Below are positions 14,237 to 24,400 of a DNA stretch of 25,438 nucleotides, piece by piece. This DNA is from Pavlovales sp. CCMP2436. Lineage: Eukaryota > Haptophyta > Pavlovophyceae > Pavlovales. Made by a program: the position numbers and the translations under genes. The DNA is taken from contig MU631401.1 of assembly GCA_026770615.1 (NCBI GenBank), forward strand, positions 318,261 through 343,698, read 5' to 3'. Position 1 is the stretch's first letter, and each line of letters begins with the position of its first letter. The notes below the pieces were generated by a model. That model was given only the letters and a program-made list of their open reading frames with translations. It searched no databases and was not told the DNA's origin.

Positions 14237-15808
14237 CTAGTACGCCCCGGGCTGCTGTTGCTGCCAGTAATAGCTGGCCCACGCCTGCTCGTGTTCGTGG
14301 GACGCCCCTCCCCATCCGGCACTCGTAGTCACGCCGTCATGCTCCGAAACCTGCTGATAGTAGCTGGCCCACGCCGCCTGATCGTCGGACGCACTCGCGG
14401 AGGGCTGCTGCCATCTCTCGTCCGACGCCCAGCGCGACTCGCCCGAGACCGAGCTCACGTAGTAGGCGTGCCCGCTCGTGCTGTCCCACATACCGACCCA
14501 CTCGGCCGCGTGCTCGACGGCCGCCCCGCCGCCGCTGGCCGGCTGCGCGACGCCGGGCGGCAGAGCGACGCCCGGGGGGAGCAACGGCGTCTCGGCGTGT
14601 GCGCCGGACGGAGCGGGCCAAGCCGCAGGCGGCTGATCGACGCCGGGCGGCGCGGCGTCGTCGTCGCGCGCAGCCAGCGCGCGCGCGCCTATCGAGTGCG
14701 ACCGTGCGCGCGGCGGGATCTCGTCTACCTCGTCTGTCTCGTCCGGGTGGCCCGCGTCGATCCGGCCTAGGATCGAATCGAGCTTGCTCACTGCCTGCAG
14801 CTCCTGCTGCGCGGCGGCCAGCGCGGCCTCCGCCTCAACCTCCTCCGCCGCCGCCGCCGCGAGCTCGGCCGCCTCCGCCTCCGCTTCCGCGCGCGTCCTG
14901 GGCTTGGCGGGGAGGGCCACGACGCTGCCGTCCTCGCCGCGCGCGCGCTTGGCGTCCTGCTCGTCAGCCTCGTCGGCGTAGCCATGCGCGTACGGCTCCG
15001 CGCCCCCATCGGGCGGCGCGTGGCCCCGCGCGCGCATCGCGTCGAGGAGGAGCTTGGCGGAGAGGCGCAGGCGCTCCGTCTTGGCGCGCGGGTTGGGGTC
15101 CTCACTGGCCCAGCGCAGGTTGAGCTGCTCGTCCTTCTCGAGCGCCTGGTCGGCCATCGCCTCCTTGGCGAACTCGGCGGCGCAGCGCAGCCTGTAGGAG
15201 ACGAAGGCACAGCCCTTGGTCATGAGCACACGGCAGTACTCGATCTCACCCCACTCTGAGAAATGGTTCCACACAGTCGCGTGCACCTCCGCCTCAGCCC
15301 CCGTCACGCACACGCGCCCGATGTAGAGCGTGCGCTGGTCGCGCTGCCACGAGCCGACACCACCCATGTCGTCGCGGAACGTCGCGTGCCGCTCGCGCCC
15401 GAAGATGTCGACTCGCGTCTCGCCCGATGACTCGTCGGCCTCGAGCGGAGCGCGGTGGCGGAAGTTGCAGTTCTTGCCGTAGCCGCACGCGCCGTGCGCA
15501 AAGTGCAGGCAGAGCGGCGCATTCGACTCCGTGTGGTCGGCGATCGTTAGCCCGGCGTCCGTGTCCAGGTGGCAGCGCGTCGCCGCCGGCGCAGAGCGCG
15601 CGTAGCCGCGCTCGCCCGAGTAGCGGCCGAACCAGATGTTGTAGTCGCCCGAGACCTCGACGGCCTGCAGCTTGACGGTGCTCAGGTCAAGCTGCAACCG
15701 CGCGGGCCGCTCGCCCGCGCCGTACGCGTGCCAGCCCGGCGCGCAGCGCGACGAGGGGGGCGCGTCCTCGGCCGCCTTGGCGGCCGCACGGGCACCCGGC
15801 GCTGCCAT
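14237..15808 (-). CDS. CWC2: pre-mRNA splicing factor Cwc2/RBM22-type with WW-like C-terminal extension
   Basis: Numbering from the ATG at 15,808. A torus-type N-terminal region contains DYNIWFGRYSGERGY (about 56-70), followed by a CCCH zinc finger C-x7-C-x5-C-x3-H (100-118) and an RRM (about 159-240) with RNP2 LYIGRV and RNP1 KGCAFVSY, ending with LNLRWASEDPNP, a hallmark of Cwc2. Cwc2 binds U6 snRNA in the catalytic spliceosome. After an acidic/Ala helix the long tail holds a WW-like domain (about 436-466: MWDSTSGHAYYVSS..SGESRW) and two AWASYY motifs (about 479 and 508) like those of FUBP-type splicing regulators. The start at 15,808 has a good Kozak context (ACAATGG); an in-frame ATG at 15,874 is possible. 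No intron is needed. It is divergent from the bL32 gene. Confidence 0.88.
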   Translation of the reverse strand: MAAPGARAAAKAAEDAPPSSRCAPGWHAYGAGERPARLQLDLSTVKLQAVEVSGDYNIWFGRYSGERGYARSAPAATRCHLDTDAGLTIADHTESNAPLCLHFAHGACGYGKNCNFRHRAPLEADESSGETRVDIFGRERHATFRDDMGGVGSWQRDQRTLYIGRVCVTGAEAEVHATVWNHFSEWGEIEYCRVLMTKGCAFVSYRLRCAAEFAKEAMADQALEKDEQLNLRWASEDPNPRAKTERLRLSAKLLLDAMRARGHAPPDGGAEPYAHGYADEADEQDAKRARGEDGSVVALPAKPRTRAEAEAEAAELAAAAAEEVEAEAALAAAQQELQAVSKLDSILGRIDAGHPDETDEVDEIPPRARSHSIGARALAARDDDAAPPGVDQPPAAWPAPSGAHAETPLLPPGVALPPGVAQPASGGGAAVEHAAEWVGMWDSTSGHAYYVSSVSGESRWASDERWQQPSASASDDQAAWASYYQQVSEHDGVTTSAGWGGASHEHEQAWASYYWQQQQPGAY

Positions 15809-16185
15809 TGTCACGGCCGGTTTTAAAACTTCGGTTTGGGTCTTCGAAAGCCTGCTGAGGCAAACAGGGGTCACTCAAATAGCACGGAATCTATACCTGC
15901 GCCCGTCAGCTGCGTCGCGCAACAGAGGCAGGAGGGTTTGCGTTACCTCTATTTGGTGCGAGCAAGACACACTCTGAAGCGACGTGTGAAGTACCGGGAG
16001 GCGACAGGTGCCATCTCTCGATGAGCAGATATTTCAACCGGAGAAGTGGTACAGAGCCGGGGGCGGAGGGGGGGGTTGCAGTGGAGGCGGGGACGTTGGC
16101 CGGCACGCCCTGATGACTTGGCTTGGCCGTTTTTTAAAAAAGCGTCTTCGAGAAATACCAAGCCGTGACCGCGTCGTTTGACGCC

Positions 16186-16701
16186 ATGGCATTCCGCGTG
16201 CTCTGCCTCCTAGGCCTGGTCGCGGCCGCTGTGGGTTTCTCGCCGATGCCGGCCCGGCCCATGCACGTCTACGTGAGGAGCGGGGCTGTTGAGAGCCCGA
16301 TGTGCGTCGCGCCTCCCTCGCCCTTCAACGAGCTCGCGCCGGCAGCCGTGGGTCGCAATCGGGCCTCATCAACGCCTGGGCCCTGGCCTGAGCGCGCGTT
16401 CCAGTGGCTCACGCGCGCCCCGCTCGCCGCCCCTCCACTGTGCGCCCCCCTCTTTCTCCACCCTTTCCTCCGGACGCGCAGCTCGCGCGTGGCTGAGCGC
16501 ACTGCCGATGTGATGATGGCTGTGCCCAAGAAGCGTCAGAGCAAGACGCGCAGCGCGAAGCGGAAGGCCATCTGGCTTGGCAAGCCGCGCAAGGCGGCCA
16601 AGCTTGCCATCTCGCGCGCGGCCGCTGCCGGCTACGATCCGCTTGCGGATGACGAGCCCGAGACCGCCGCGCCCCCCACGCCCGAGGCGGGTAGCGTCTA
16701 A
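16186..16701 (+). CDS. plastid-targeted large-subunit ribosomal protein bL32
   Basis: The C-terminal part (MAVPKKRQSKTRSAKRKAIW, then KPRKAAKLAIS) matches the basic start of bL32. It is preceded by a signal-peptide-like segment (MAFRVLCLLGLVAAAVGFSP), in which AVGFSP has the Phe of the ASAFAP-type cleavage motif used by secondary red plastids, and then by a transit-like region. An acidic/Pro tail follows the ribosomal domain. The GTG at 16,165 is rejected in favour of ATG at 16,186. A probable intron at 16,302-16,481 (180 nt; donor GTGCGT, pyrimidine-rich end, acceptor GCGCAG) uses the same signals as the gamma-tubulin gene and keeps the frame, so the spliced protein would lose 60 residues of low-complexity sequence. 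Role: plastid translation. Confidence 0.75.
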   Translation: MAFRVLCLLGLVAAAVGFSPMPARPMHVYVRSGAVESPMCVAPPSPFNELAPAAVGRNRASSTPGPWPERAFQWLTRAPLAAPPLCAPLFLHPFLRTRSSRVAERTADVMMAVPKKRQSKTRSAKRKAIWLGKPRKAAKLAISRAAAAGYDPLADDEPETAAPPTPEAGSV

Positions 16702-17670
16702 GCTGCTGGCATGCTTCTCAGCCCGACTGAATCAGCCTCCCGGGCGCTCCTCAGGGGGGCGATAGGGGGGCGACGCTCCGCTGCCGAGGCGAGTGGCGTA
16801 GGCACTTTGCATATATGGGATGGGCGTTCGCGGGGCAGCTCGTTCGTCTAGCACGTTCGTCCAGCTTGGTTCGAGCTCGATCTTCCCGGCCAGCGCTTTT
16901 TGGAAGTGAATTGGGCAGAATGCGCGCTCGCTCCGCCAGCACTTCGGGACAGTCTCGGACATGGGGGCCACGCAGCGGCCACGTGTGTGTCAAAAGTTAG
17001 AGTTATAATTATGACGTAAAAAAGCTTCCTATCCATTAAATACGTCTTAGACTCTTGCCCGTCTTGGTTATATTTTAATTATTAGTGTACTTAAATTTTA
17101 AGTCAAGAAATAAATCGGGCTCTCAGGGCTCAAAATGTGTGGATCCGCTTCCTCTCTACCATCCCTGCCCAAGGGTGGAACCAACTTTTAGGCATGACGC
17201 CTGGGGAGGCGGGGAGGGACCGCCGGCTAGGTGAACCGTTAAGAACAATTTTTTAGTTACTGCCAATCACCACGTCGTCGTCTGCCGTAGCCGGTACTAG
17301 TACTGAGTTCTAGCCTACTGCTAGTGACAGTGTGGGCCCTTTTTCAAGTTTTTTTGATCAAAACATTTTTTAAGAATATTGAGATATAAATGCAGAACAT
17401 TGTGCATGCGAATTTACAGCAATGGCGCGTTGCCTTTTGCCGCGTTAACCTGAACCCGTAGACGCCAGAGGCAGAGCCGAAATGCTCAAAAAGCGTCAAA
17501 ATTGAACTGCTGATTCGGCTGTTTCCCACCGAGCGCGTCGAAATCGCCCAACGGCTCGAGCCCTGGGCGCGCAATGAAATAGGAGCAACAGAAACGCAAT
17601 TAGTGCGGCGATCATAGTGCAACCATTAGTGAAGTACTCACACCATCCGTGTTGGGGAAGGGTTGTGACC
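16702..17670. other. intergenic DNA, no gene seen
   Basis: About 970 bases with short open frames only, GC-rich at first, then AT-rich around 17,000-17,110 and 17,340-17,400. No RNA gene or repeat was recognised. Confidence 0.6.
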
Positions 17671-18858
17671 CTAGGCGCAGGGACGCGCGGCGCGCGCTGC
17701 GCCCTTGTGCAGTCGGCAGACGGCGGGGGCGCGCAGGCTGTGGGGGCGCAGTTGAAACGCACCTCCGGGAGATATGCCAGCTCCGCTTTCGTCCCCTCGA
17801 GATTTTTCGTCGAACCACCTGGCGAGGATCTGCAGATTCTCAGTCGTGAGCGCGCTCTCGTCCACGGGGGGCACCGCACTCTCGAACAGCATCGACGTGG
17901 GCTCCGGCTGGGGCAAGCCCAGGCCGAAAGAAGGAGGGCGCACGCCTGTCGCCGCGCCCGGGGCAACGCTGCGCGGTTGCAACGCCTGCTGCTGCGCCTG
18001 CTGCTGCTGCGCCTGCCGCTGCGCCTGCAGTTGTGCCTGCACTTGCTGTGCCTGTAGCTGCGTCTGCGGCGGCCGTTGCTGCTGCTGCGGCTGCGGCAGC
18101 AGCGGTTGCAGCGAAAGCGCGGGAAGCGCGGGGAGCGCTGGCGGGTTGAGCGCGGGAGACGGCAGCTCCATCCCCGCCCCGTCGATCAGCGGCCCAGCTG
18201 CGATAGTGCCCACCTGCGCGCACGATGGCAGCGATTTGCAGGGAGGCAGCAAAGCACGACGCGCGAAGGGGGCGCGCGCGGCGGGGGGGGGGGGTGGGGA
18301 GGAGCGCTGTGAGTCGAGCGAAGCGCAGAGTAGCGAAGCGCAGAGTCGGTGCTGGCAGCTCCAGTGCCTCTGCGGCAGGCCACGCGGGCTTGCGCGCGCG
18401 CGTGCGCAATGGCCGAGCACTGTGAACGCTGTGGCGCGTACCTGCACGAGCTGCATGAAGCGAGCGGAGTTCTCCGTGTAGAGCGCCTCCTTGAGGTGGA
18501 GGTTCTCCACCTGCAGCTTGATGGCCACCTGCAGAATGCGGCTGCGCTCCAGGTACGCCTGCTCGAGTTGCTGCTGCAGCAGCATCGCCCACTTGGAGTA
18601 CATGTTCTGCTCACCTGCCGAGATGGGCGGCGCAACGAGCGCGCCCACCCCACCCTGCCCGCCCGTCGCAGGCGGCGGCTGCGGCGCGCTCAGTGCCTCG
18701 TTGCCGCCGACCCCGCTGCCGCCCGTGACAAAGGCCCCGCCGCCGACTGCTCGCCGCGTCGGCATCGTGGATAGTAATGAGACCGCGGCGGGGCTGCAGG
18801 GCGCGGGCACGGCGCCAAAGCCCAGCGCCGTACGCTTGGCCGCCGGCTCTGTCGACAT
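17671..18858 (-). CDS. glutamine-rich coiled-coil protein with one intron; unknown function
   Basis: The frame is open across the whole stretch, but 18,214-18,441 looks like an intron: donor CAG/GTACGC and acceptor GCGCGCAG on the - strand, 228 nt, a multiple of three. Splicing gives 139 + 180 = 319 residues. The first exon contains a Gly/Pro/Ala-rich start and a helix (NMYSKWAMLLQQQLEQAYLE, RSRILQVAIKLQVENLHLKE) that is probably a coiled coil. The second exon has a long Gln/Ala/Leu tract (TQLQAQQVQAQLQAQRQAQQ) and ends with a short helix near LTTENLQILARWFDEK. This is the look of a nuclear transcription co-regulator, but no family was recognised. The 3' end is uncertain; a further intron near the stop is possible. 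Confidence 0.55.
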   Translation of the reverse strand: MSTEPAAKRTALGFGAVPAPCSPAAVSLLSTMPTRRAVGGGAFVTGGSGVGGNEALSAPQPPPATGGQGGVGALVAPPISAGEQNMYSKWAMLLQQQLEQAYLERSRILQVAIKLQVENLHLKEALYTENSARFMQLVQVRATAFTVLGHCARARASPRGLPQRHWSCQHRLCASLLCASLDSQRSSPPPPPAARAPFARRALLPPCKSLPSCAQVGTIAAGPLIDGAGMELPSPALNPPALPALPALSLQPLLPQPQQQQRPPQTQLQAQQVQAQLQAQRQAQQQQAQQQALQPRSVAPGAATGVRPPSFGLGLPQPEPTSMLFESAVPPVDESALTTENLQILARWFDEKSRGDESGAGISPGGAFQLRPHSLRAPAVCRLHKGAARAARPCA

Positions 18859-19426
18859 ATTTGATTGCAGCGCAGTGCTCAGCTTGGGTCACATTTTTAA
18901 CTTTGAAACTACATATGAAAGTTAGTTATGAATACGCCCCAAGGGCAGCATGAACGTCACGAATCAATTATGTATGTAGTACGTATGTACCTTTTCATGA
19001 ACGCACGTACATAGAGGAATGTTACGCCACACCTCTCCCCTGGAACAAACACAGGAAAGAAAAGTAACAAGTGTCCAGTAGTGGACCGAAGCCACTATCC
19101 CTATGTGTACTACAATAGTAATGAAATCAAGTGTTATTCCTCGGAATGACGTCGTTATGAATAGACGATGATGAGGGGTCTTTGAGCGGAATAAATTAAA
19201 TATAGAATAGTAAAAGCGCAACTTAGTTCCAAGTCTCGTATCACGCGTACGGCCGCCCGCGACACGCCTCGACTGCTCGACGCTGTGCGTGCGCTCGTGC
19301 GACGTGAGCCCGCCGCCGCCCCGCGCCGTTAATGCAACAAAAAATATATAAAAACCAAAACCCCGCTTGTTTGGCCCCATTTTCGCGCCCGAGCTCAAGC
19401 GGCAACAGGAGCAGGAGCAGGGCGTC
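18859..19426. other. divergent intergenic region upstream of gamma-tubulin
   Basis: Between the Q-rich gene (leftward) and gamma-tubulin (rightward). Short open frames here are not supported. Apart from the TATA element nothing is recognised. Confidence 0.6.
19345..19354 (+). promoter_or_regulatory. TATA box of the gamma-tubulin gene
   Basis: TATATAAAAA lies 72 nt before the gamma-tubulin ATG in otherwise GC-rich DNA, which fits a host core promoter with a short 5' UTR. Confidence 0.5.
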
Positions 19427-21443
19427 ATGCCGCGCGAAATCATGTGCGCACACAGCTCGCGACCTCGCCCCACTGCGCGCGGCTCGCTCACGCGCGCCGC
19501 AACTCCCTCCTGTTGCGAACGGCGGCAGCACGCTGCAATGCGGCCAGTGCGGCAACCAGATCGGAATGGAGTTCTGGAAGCAGCTGTGCCTCGAGCACGG
19601 CATCGACCACTCGGGCATGCTCGAGGAGTTCGCCACGCAGGGCACGGACCGCAAGGACGTCTTCTTCTATCAGGTGCGTGCATTGCCGCCGCGGCTGCCG
19701 CTTCGCGCCTCTGCACCGCGCGCGCTGACCGGCCGCCACCGCCCGTCCGCAGGCGGATGACGACCACTACGTGCCGCGCGCGCTGCTGCTCGACCTCGAG
19801 CCGCGCGTGCTCCAGAACCTAAACAGCGAGCTGCCCAAGCTATTCAACCCCGAGAACGTTTTCATCTCCAAGGATGGCGGCGGCGCGGGCAACAACTGGG
19901 CCGTCGGCTACGAGTCTGCCGAGAAGGTGGCGGAAGAGATCATGGAGGTGACCTCCGCTCCTCCCTAACACTCGGCTCATTCGACCGAGCACCGCGCCGC
20001 CGCCAAGCGTGCCCGCCTTGATCTGTGCGTAAACCGATACCCCCCTCTGGTCCTGTGCCGTAGATGGTCGACCGGGAGGCAGACGGCTCCGATTCGCTAG
20101 AGGGCTTCGTGCTGACGCACTCGATCGCAGGCGGCACGGGTTCTGGCATGGGTTCCTACCTGTTGGAGAGGCTCAACGACCACTTCCCCAAAAAGCTGAT
20201 CCAGACCTACTCCGTGTTCCCAAACCAGGCAGAGCACTCGGACGTGGTCGTGCAGGTGCGTGCCGCCCTACTGCATACATCCATCCTTTTAGATGTGTTT
20301 ACTCATCTATATATTTTAACCTAGCGCCGGTAGTCAAGTCGTGGGGCGTCACGACGAGCTGCGACCGGCTGCTAGAGCGCGAGGGCTGAGCTGTTGTGAC
20401 GGAGGGGTATCTACACTCTTTTTATTTCTAGCTGCCTCCTCTCGCCGCTTCTATGGCCGGTGGGACAACTGCATGGACAACTCGAAAAAGAAAGAAGAAA
20501 AAATCCTCTTCTTCCCCACTTCTACCACTTTCCCCGCTTTGGCGTAAAGCGTCGGAGCGCTAGGATCAGCTTGACTTCTCAGGCAGTCAGATCACTAGCC
20601 AGAGTCCCCCATGAATAGAATGCAGTATGTAGCAGGCAGGCAGCGACCTCGAACATTATATTTGTATATTACTGTAAGTGATTCAAGCTTGCGTCTGACT
20701 GTCCGGAAATGCCTGCTGATCTGAGCGCTGCGACGCCTAGTGCCTACTGCGCGCCTTAGTCGGCTGATGCGCTGGCGTGGGCCCCAATGCGCGTGCCATC
20801 CATCGGAACGCACTGCTTGCACTGCTTGCGATAGCAATTGACGCATTCTGCATTCTGCACTTTCATAATATTATTAGCGGCTCAAGCCAGCTGGTGTTTG
20901 CTCACTGACTTGGTCGATGTCAGGCATTAGTCCTGGCAGCAGGGATGGTGGACTTTAATAATGTGATATATTGGGTACATATGCGCGCGCAGCCATCGGA
21001 ACGCACTGTATTCTGCACAATATTGACGCATTCCGTGCTTACAATCAATATTCGATATTGACGCATTCCGTGCTTGCAATCAATATTCGATATTGACGCA
21101 TTCCGTGCTTACAATCAATATTCGATATTGTGCGCGCGCAGCCCTACAACTCCATCCTGACGCTCAAGCGCCTCACCCTCAATGCTGACTGCGTCGTGGT
21201 GCTCGACAACACCGCGCTCAACCGGATCGCCGTGGAGCGGCTGCACGTTGACGCGCCAACCAACGCGCAGATCAACTCTCTCGTCTCGACAGGTTTTTTT
21301 TCTTTTCTTTTTTGGGGGAGGGGGGGGGGGTGGTGCCCCTTCTACCGCCTGGGGCGCAGTCTCTGCGTCCTGGTAGCTTCGGTGATCAGCGTCTGAACGT
21401 CACTCTAATGAGCCTCCGCGTAATGTTGCGGTGATACACCAAA

Positions 21444-21492
<49 letters not shown>

Positions 21493-24400
21493 GCACGCAC
21501 ACATACACACGCACACACACAGTAATGGCCGCGTCAACGTCCACGCTGCGCTTTCCCGGCTACATGAACAACGACTTGATCGGGCTCGTCTCCAGTCTGA
21601 TCCCCACGCCACGCCTGCACTTCCTGATGACAGGGTGTGTAAATATCCATAAAAACGCCCGGCCCCGTAAACGGTCTTCCATTCTCCCAGTGGTGCAGCA
21701 ACAACACACTGTTAGCCTAGGACCGTTCCAGAGCACACGGATGAAACATCTACCAATTAGTTAGTTAGTGTGGCCCTTCAACACACCCACAAACGCCCTG
21801 GGCGTTGAGGGAGGTGGCTTTCATAATATCTGACATCTACCGATTAGAATGCTATCAAAACAAATACAGCAACAATATGTGTATTCAAAATGACCGGGTT
21901 TTGGATTTTTTGGCGTATGTGCTTTTAGCACGGGTACTACATCAACTATTTCGCTTTTTTGAATCCTCATTTGTATTGGGTACCCTCCGCTCTCTCTGGC
22001 TACTGCTAATACTCATATCAAATAAAATAAGATAAAACAACAATCATATTTGAACAACAGGTACACTCCTCTCTCGCTGGCCGACGGGCACGACGGGGCA
22101 GTGCGCAAGACGAGCGTGATGGATGTAATGCGCAGGTGGTGATGATGATGATGATGATGATTATATAATTTATTATTGATTTAATGTATTTATTATTTTT
22201 TATCTCCCTGCGCTTTCTCATAGCACTCATCCCAAGAAGAATGAATTCATAAAATAAGATTGTGAGCGCGCAGGTTATTAAAATGAGAATAGTTCTAATT
22301 TTATTATTTATTATTTAATTTTATTTCTCCCTGTGCATCTTCATTGCACTCATCCCAAGAAATGAAAAACAACAACATTAATAATGATAATAATGATAAT
22401 AATAATGATAATAATAGAAGCAGTAGTAGTAATATAAACAACAATACTAATACTAATACTACTAATATTACTACTAATCATACTCATAATCATAATCATA
22501 ATCATAATCATAATCATAATACTAATAATGTGACGCGCGCAGGTTGCTGCAGACCAAAAACATCATGGTCTCCTGCTCCACGCGCAAAGGTGCGCTCCCC
22601 TCCCCCCCTCCCCCCCCCCTTTTTTTTTCGTTGTTATTGTGATTTTTATTACCCTGCTTCGCTCCCTCTCTCACTCCCTCTCCCCCTTCCTCTCTCACTT
22701 TCCATCCCTCACTCACTCTCCCTCTCTCTCACTCTCTCCCTCCCCCCAGCCCTCTCCCTCTCTCCCTCTCCCTCTCCCTCTCTCTCTCTCTCTCCCCCCC
22801 CCCTCTCTCCGTCGCACGTCCGCAGGCTGCTACATCTCCATCCTCGACATCATCCAGGGGGAGGTGGACCCGTCGCAGGTGCACAAGTCGCTGCAGCGCA
22901 TCCGCGAGCGCCGCCTCGCCGCCTTCATCCCCTGGGGCCCCGCGTCCATTCAGGTGATGCATTATTCAGATTAGATTAGATTAGATTTTTTTTTATTTTT
23001 TTTTGGAATATAGTTCACACATCGCCGCCTTCATCCCCTTGGGTGAGGCCCGCGTCTAACCAGGTACAGTATTATTCTTTTTAAAATAGTGGTTTGCTTA
23101 AAAAGAATTATGTTATTATTACCTGCGGTCCATCCAGGTACTGTTGTTGTAAATATCTAGAAATACGTCCGTCCCCTGACAGGTCTCCACCGGACCCAAG
23201 TGTTGAGAAACACCCGGATCAAGGGACCTTTGGAGAGCACACGGATACCACTGTATTTGTGTGATTCATATTAGATCAGATCAGATCAGATCAGATCAGA
23301 TCAGATTAGATTAGTTCACAAATCGCTGCCTCGAGCTAGTTTCTTTTTTCTTTTTTCTTTCCTTTTGAACATCGCTGTAAAGGATTCTGGCTGGCGTCTG
23401 CCTATTCTGAGGTTCTGCTGATCTAAGCTCTGCGACGCTACGTGCCTGCTGTTTGCCTTATAAACTAGTGTAGGGGGACTCTAGCTCATTGTCTGACTGT
23501 CTGAGAATTTGAGCTGGTCTGAGCGCTGCGAGTTGTTTCGATACACTGCAATTAAATTGAAGAAATTCAGGCGTGCGGCAGACGAATGGGGTCGCACGAA
23601 TTTATTGCAGTGGTGTATTGGAGTGGATCATTTGGATCATATCATATCGAACCAGCTGCCCGACTTGCTTGGTGCAGCCCAGTTTGTGTGTGTGTTGTCG
23701 TTTTTTTTTTTCTTCGATTTTCAGTGTTTTTTTGTGTGTCTGTCGGGGGGGTGGGTAATGTGAAAATGGGGATTGTAGCACCAGGTAATGCATAACTAAT
23801 GCTACGACCCCCCGCCCAACACCTCCTCTGCTGTCTGTTCGCAAGAAGCCAGATTCAGACTTGTTGCAAACTGCTGAGCCGCTTATTATTATTATTACTT
23901 CGCAGGTGGCCCTCTCGCGCAAGTCGCCCTACGTGAAGACGGCGCACCGAGTATCGGGCCTCATGCTCGCAAACCACACCTCAATTCACACACTCTTCGC
24001 ACGCGGTAAGCCAGGGCCTGCTGTACCTACTATTACCGCTTGTTTTACCTCAAAAAAATTAAAAAATTCATTATCATCATATTGAGCAGCGCTCAGCCAA
24101 TATGACAAGCTCAAAAATCGAAATGCGTTCATCGAGGCGTACCGGCAGACCTCCATGTTCTCAGACGGGCTAGGCGAGTTCGACGATGCGAGGTGATTGC
24201 TCTCTTTTCAAAACTACGACTCACTTACAGGAAGGTGGGGCAGCAGACGGGGGTTGCAGACATTCAGGGGCGGTCTCTGAGCGTGTGGGCGCGACAGCAG
24301 TCAGTCATCCAGGCAGCGTGTCTAGGCGCCGAACACCGATTGCTCTATTTGCGTGAATTTCTAATTTACTTTTCTCTCCGCAGTTCACCGCGTCGCCCGG

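Noticed and set aside
14599..15123. Long + strand Arg/Pro/Ala frame opposite the splicing factor gene
   Set aside because: GC-rich antisense frames are expected there; the - strand shows the zinc finger and RRM.
18964..19767. 267-codon - strand frame overlapping gamma-tubulin exons 1-2
   Set aside because: It is antisense to well supported gamma-tubulin exons and has no recognisable domain.
22344..22979. 211-codon + strand frame rich in Asn, His, Ser and Leu-Pro
   Set aside because: It reads through microsatellites of introns 7 and 8; only the exon 8 and exon 9 segments are coding, and exon 8 is in a different context.
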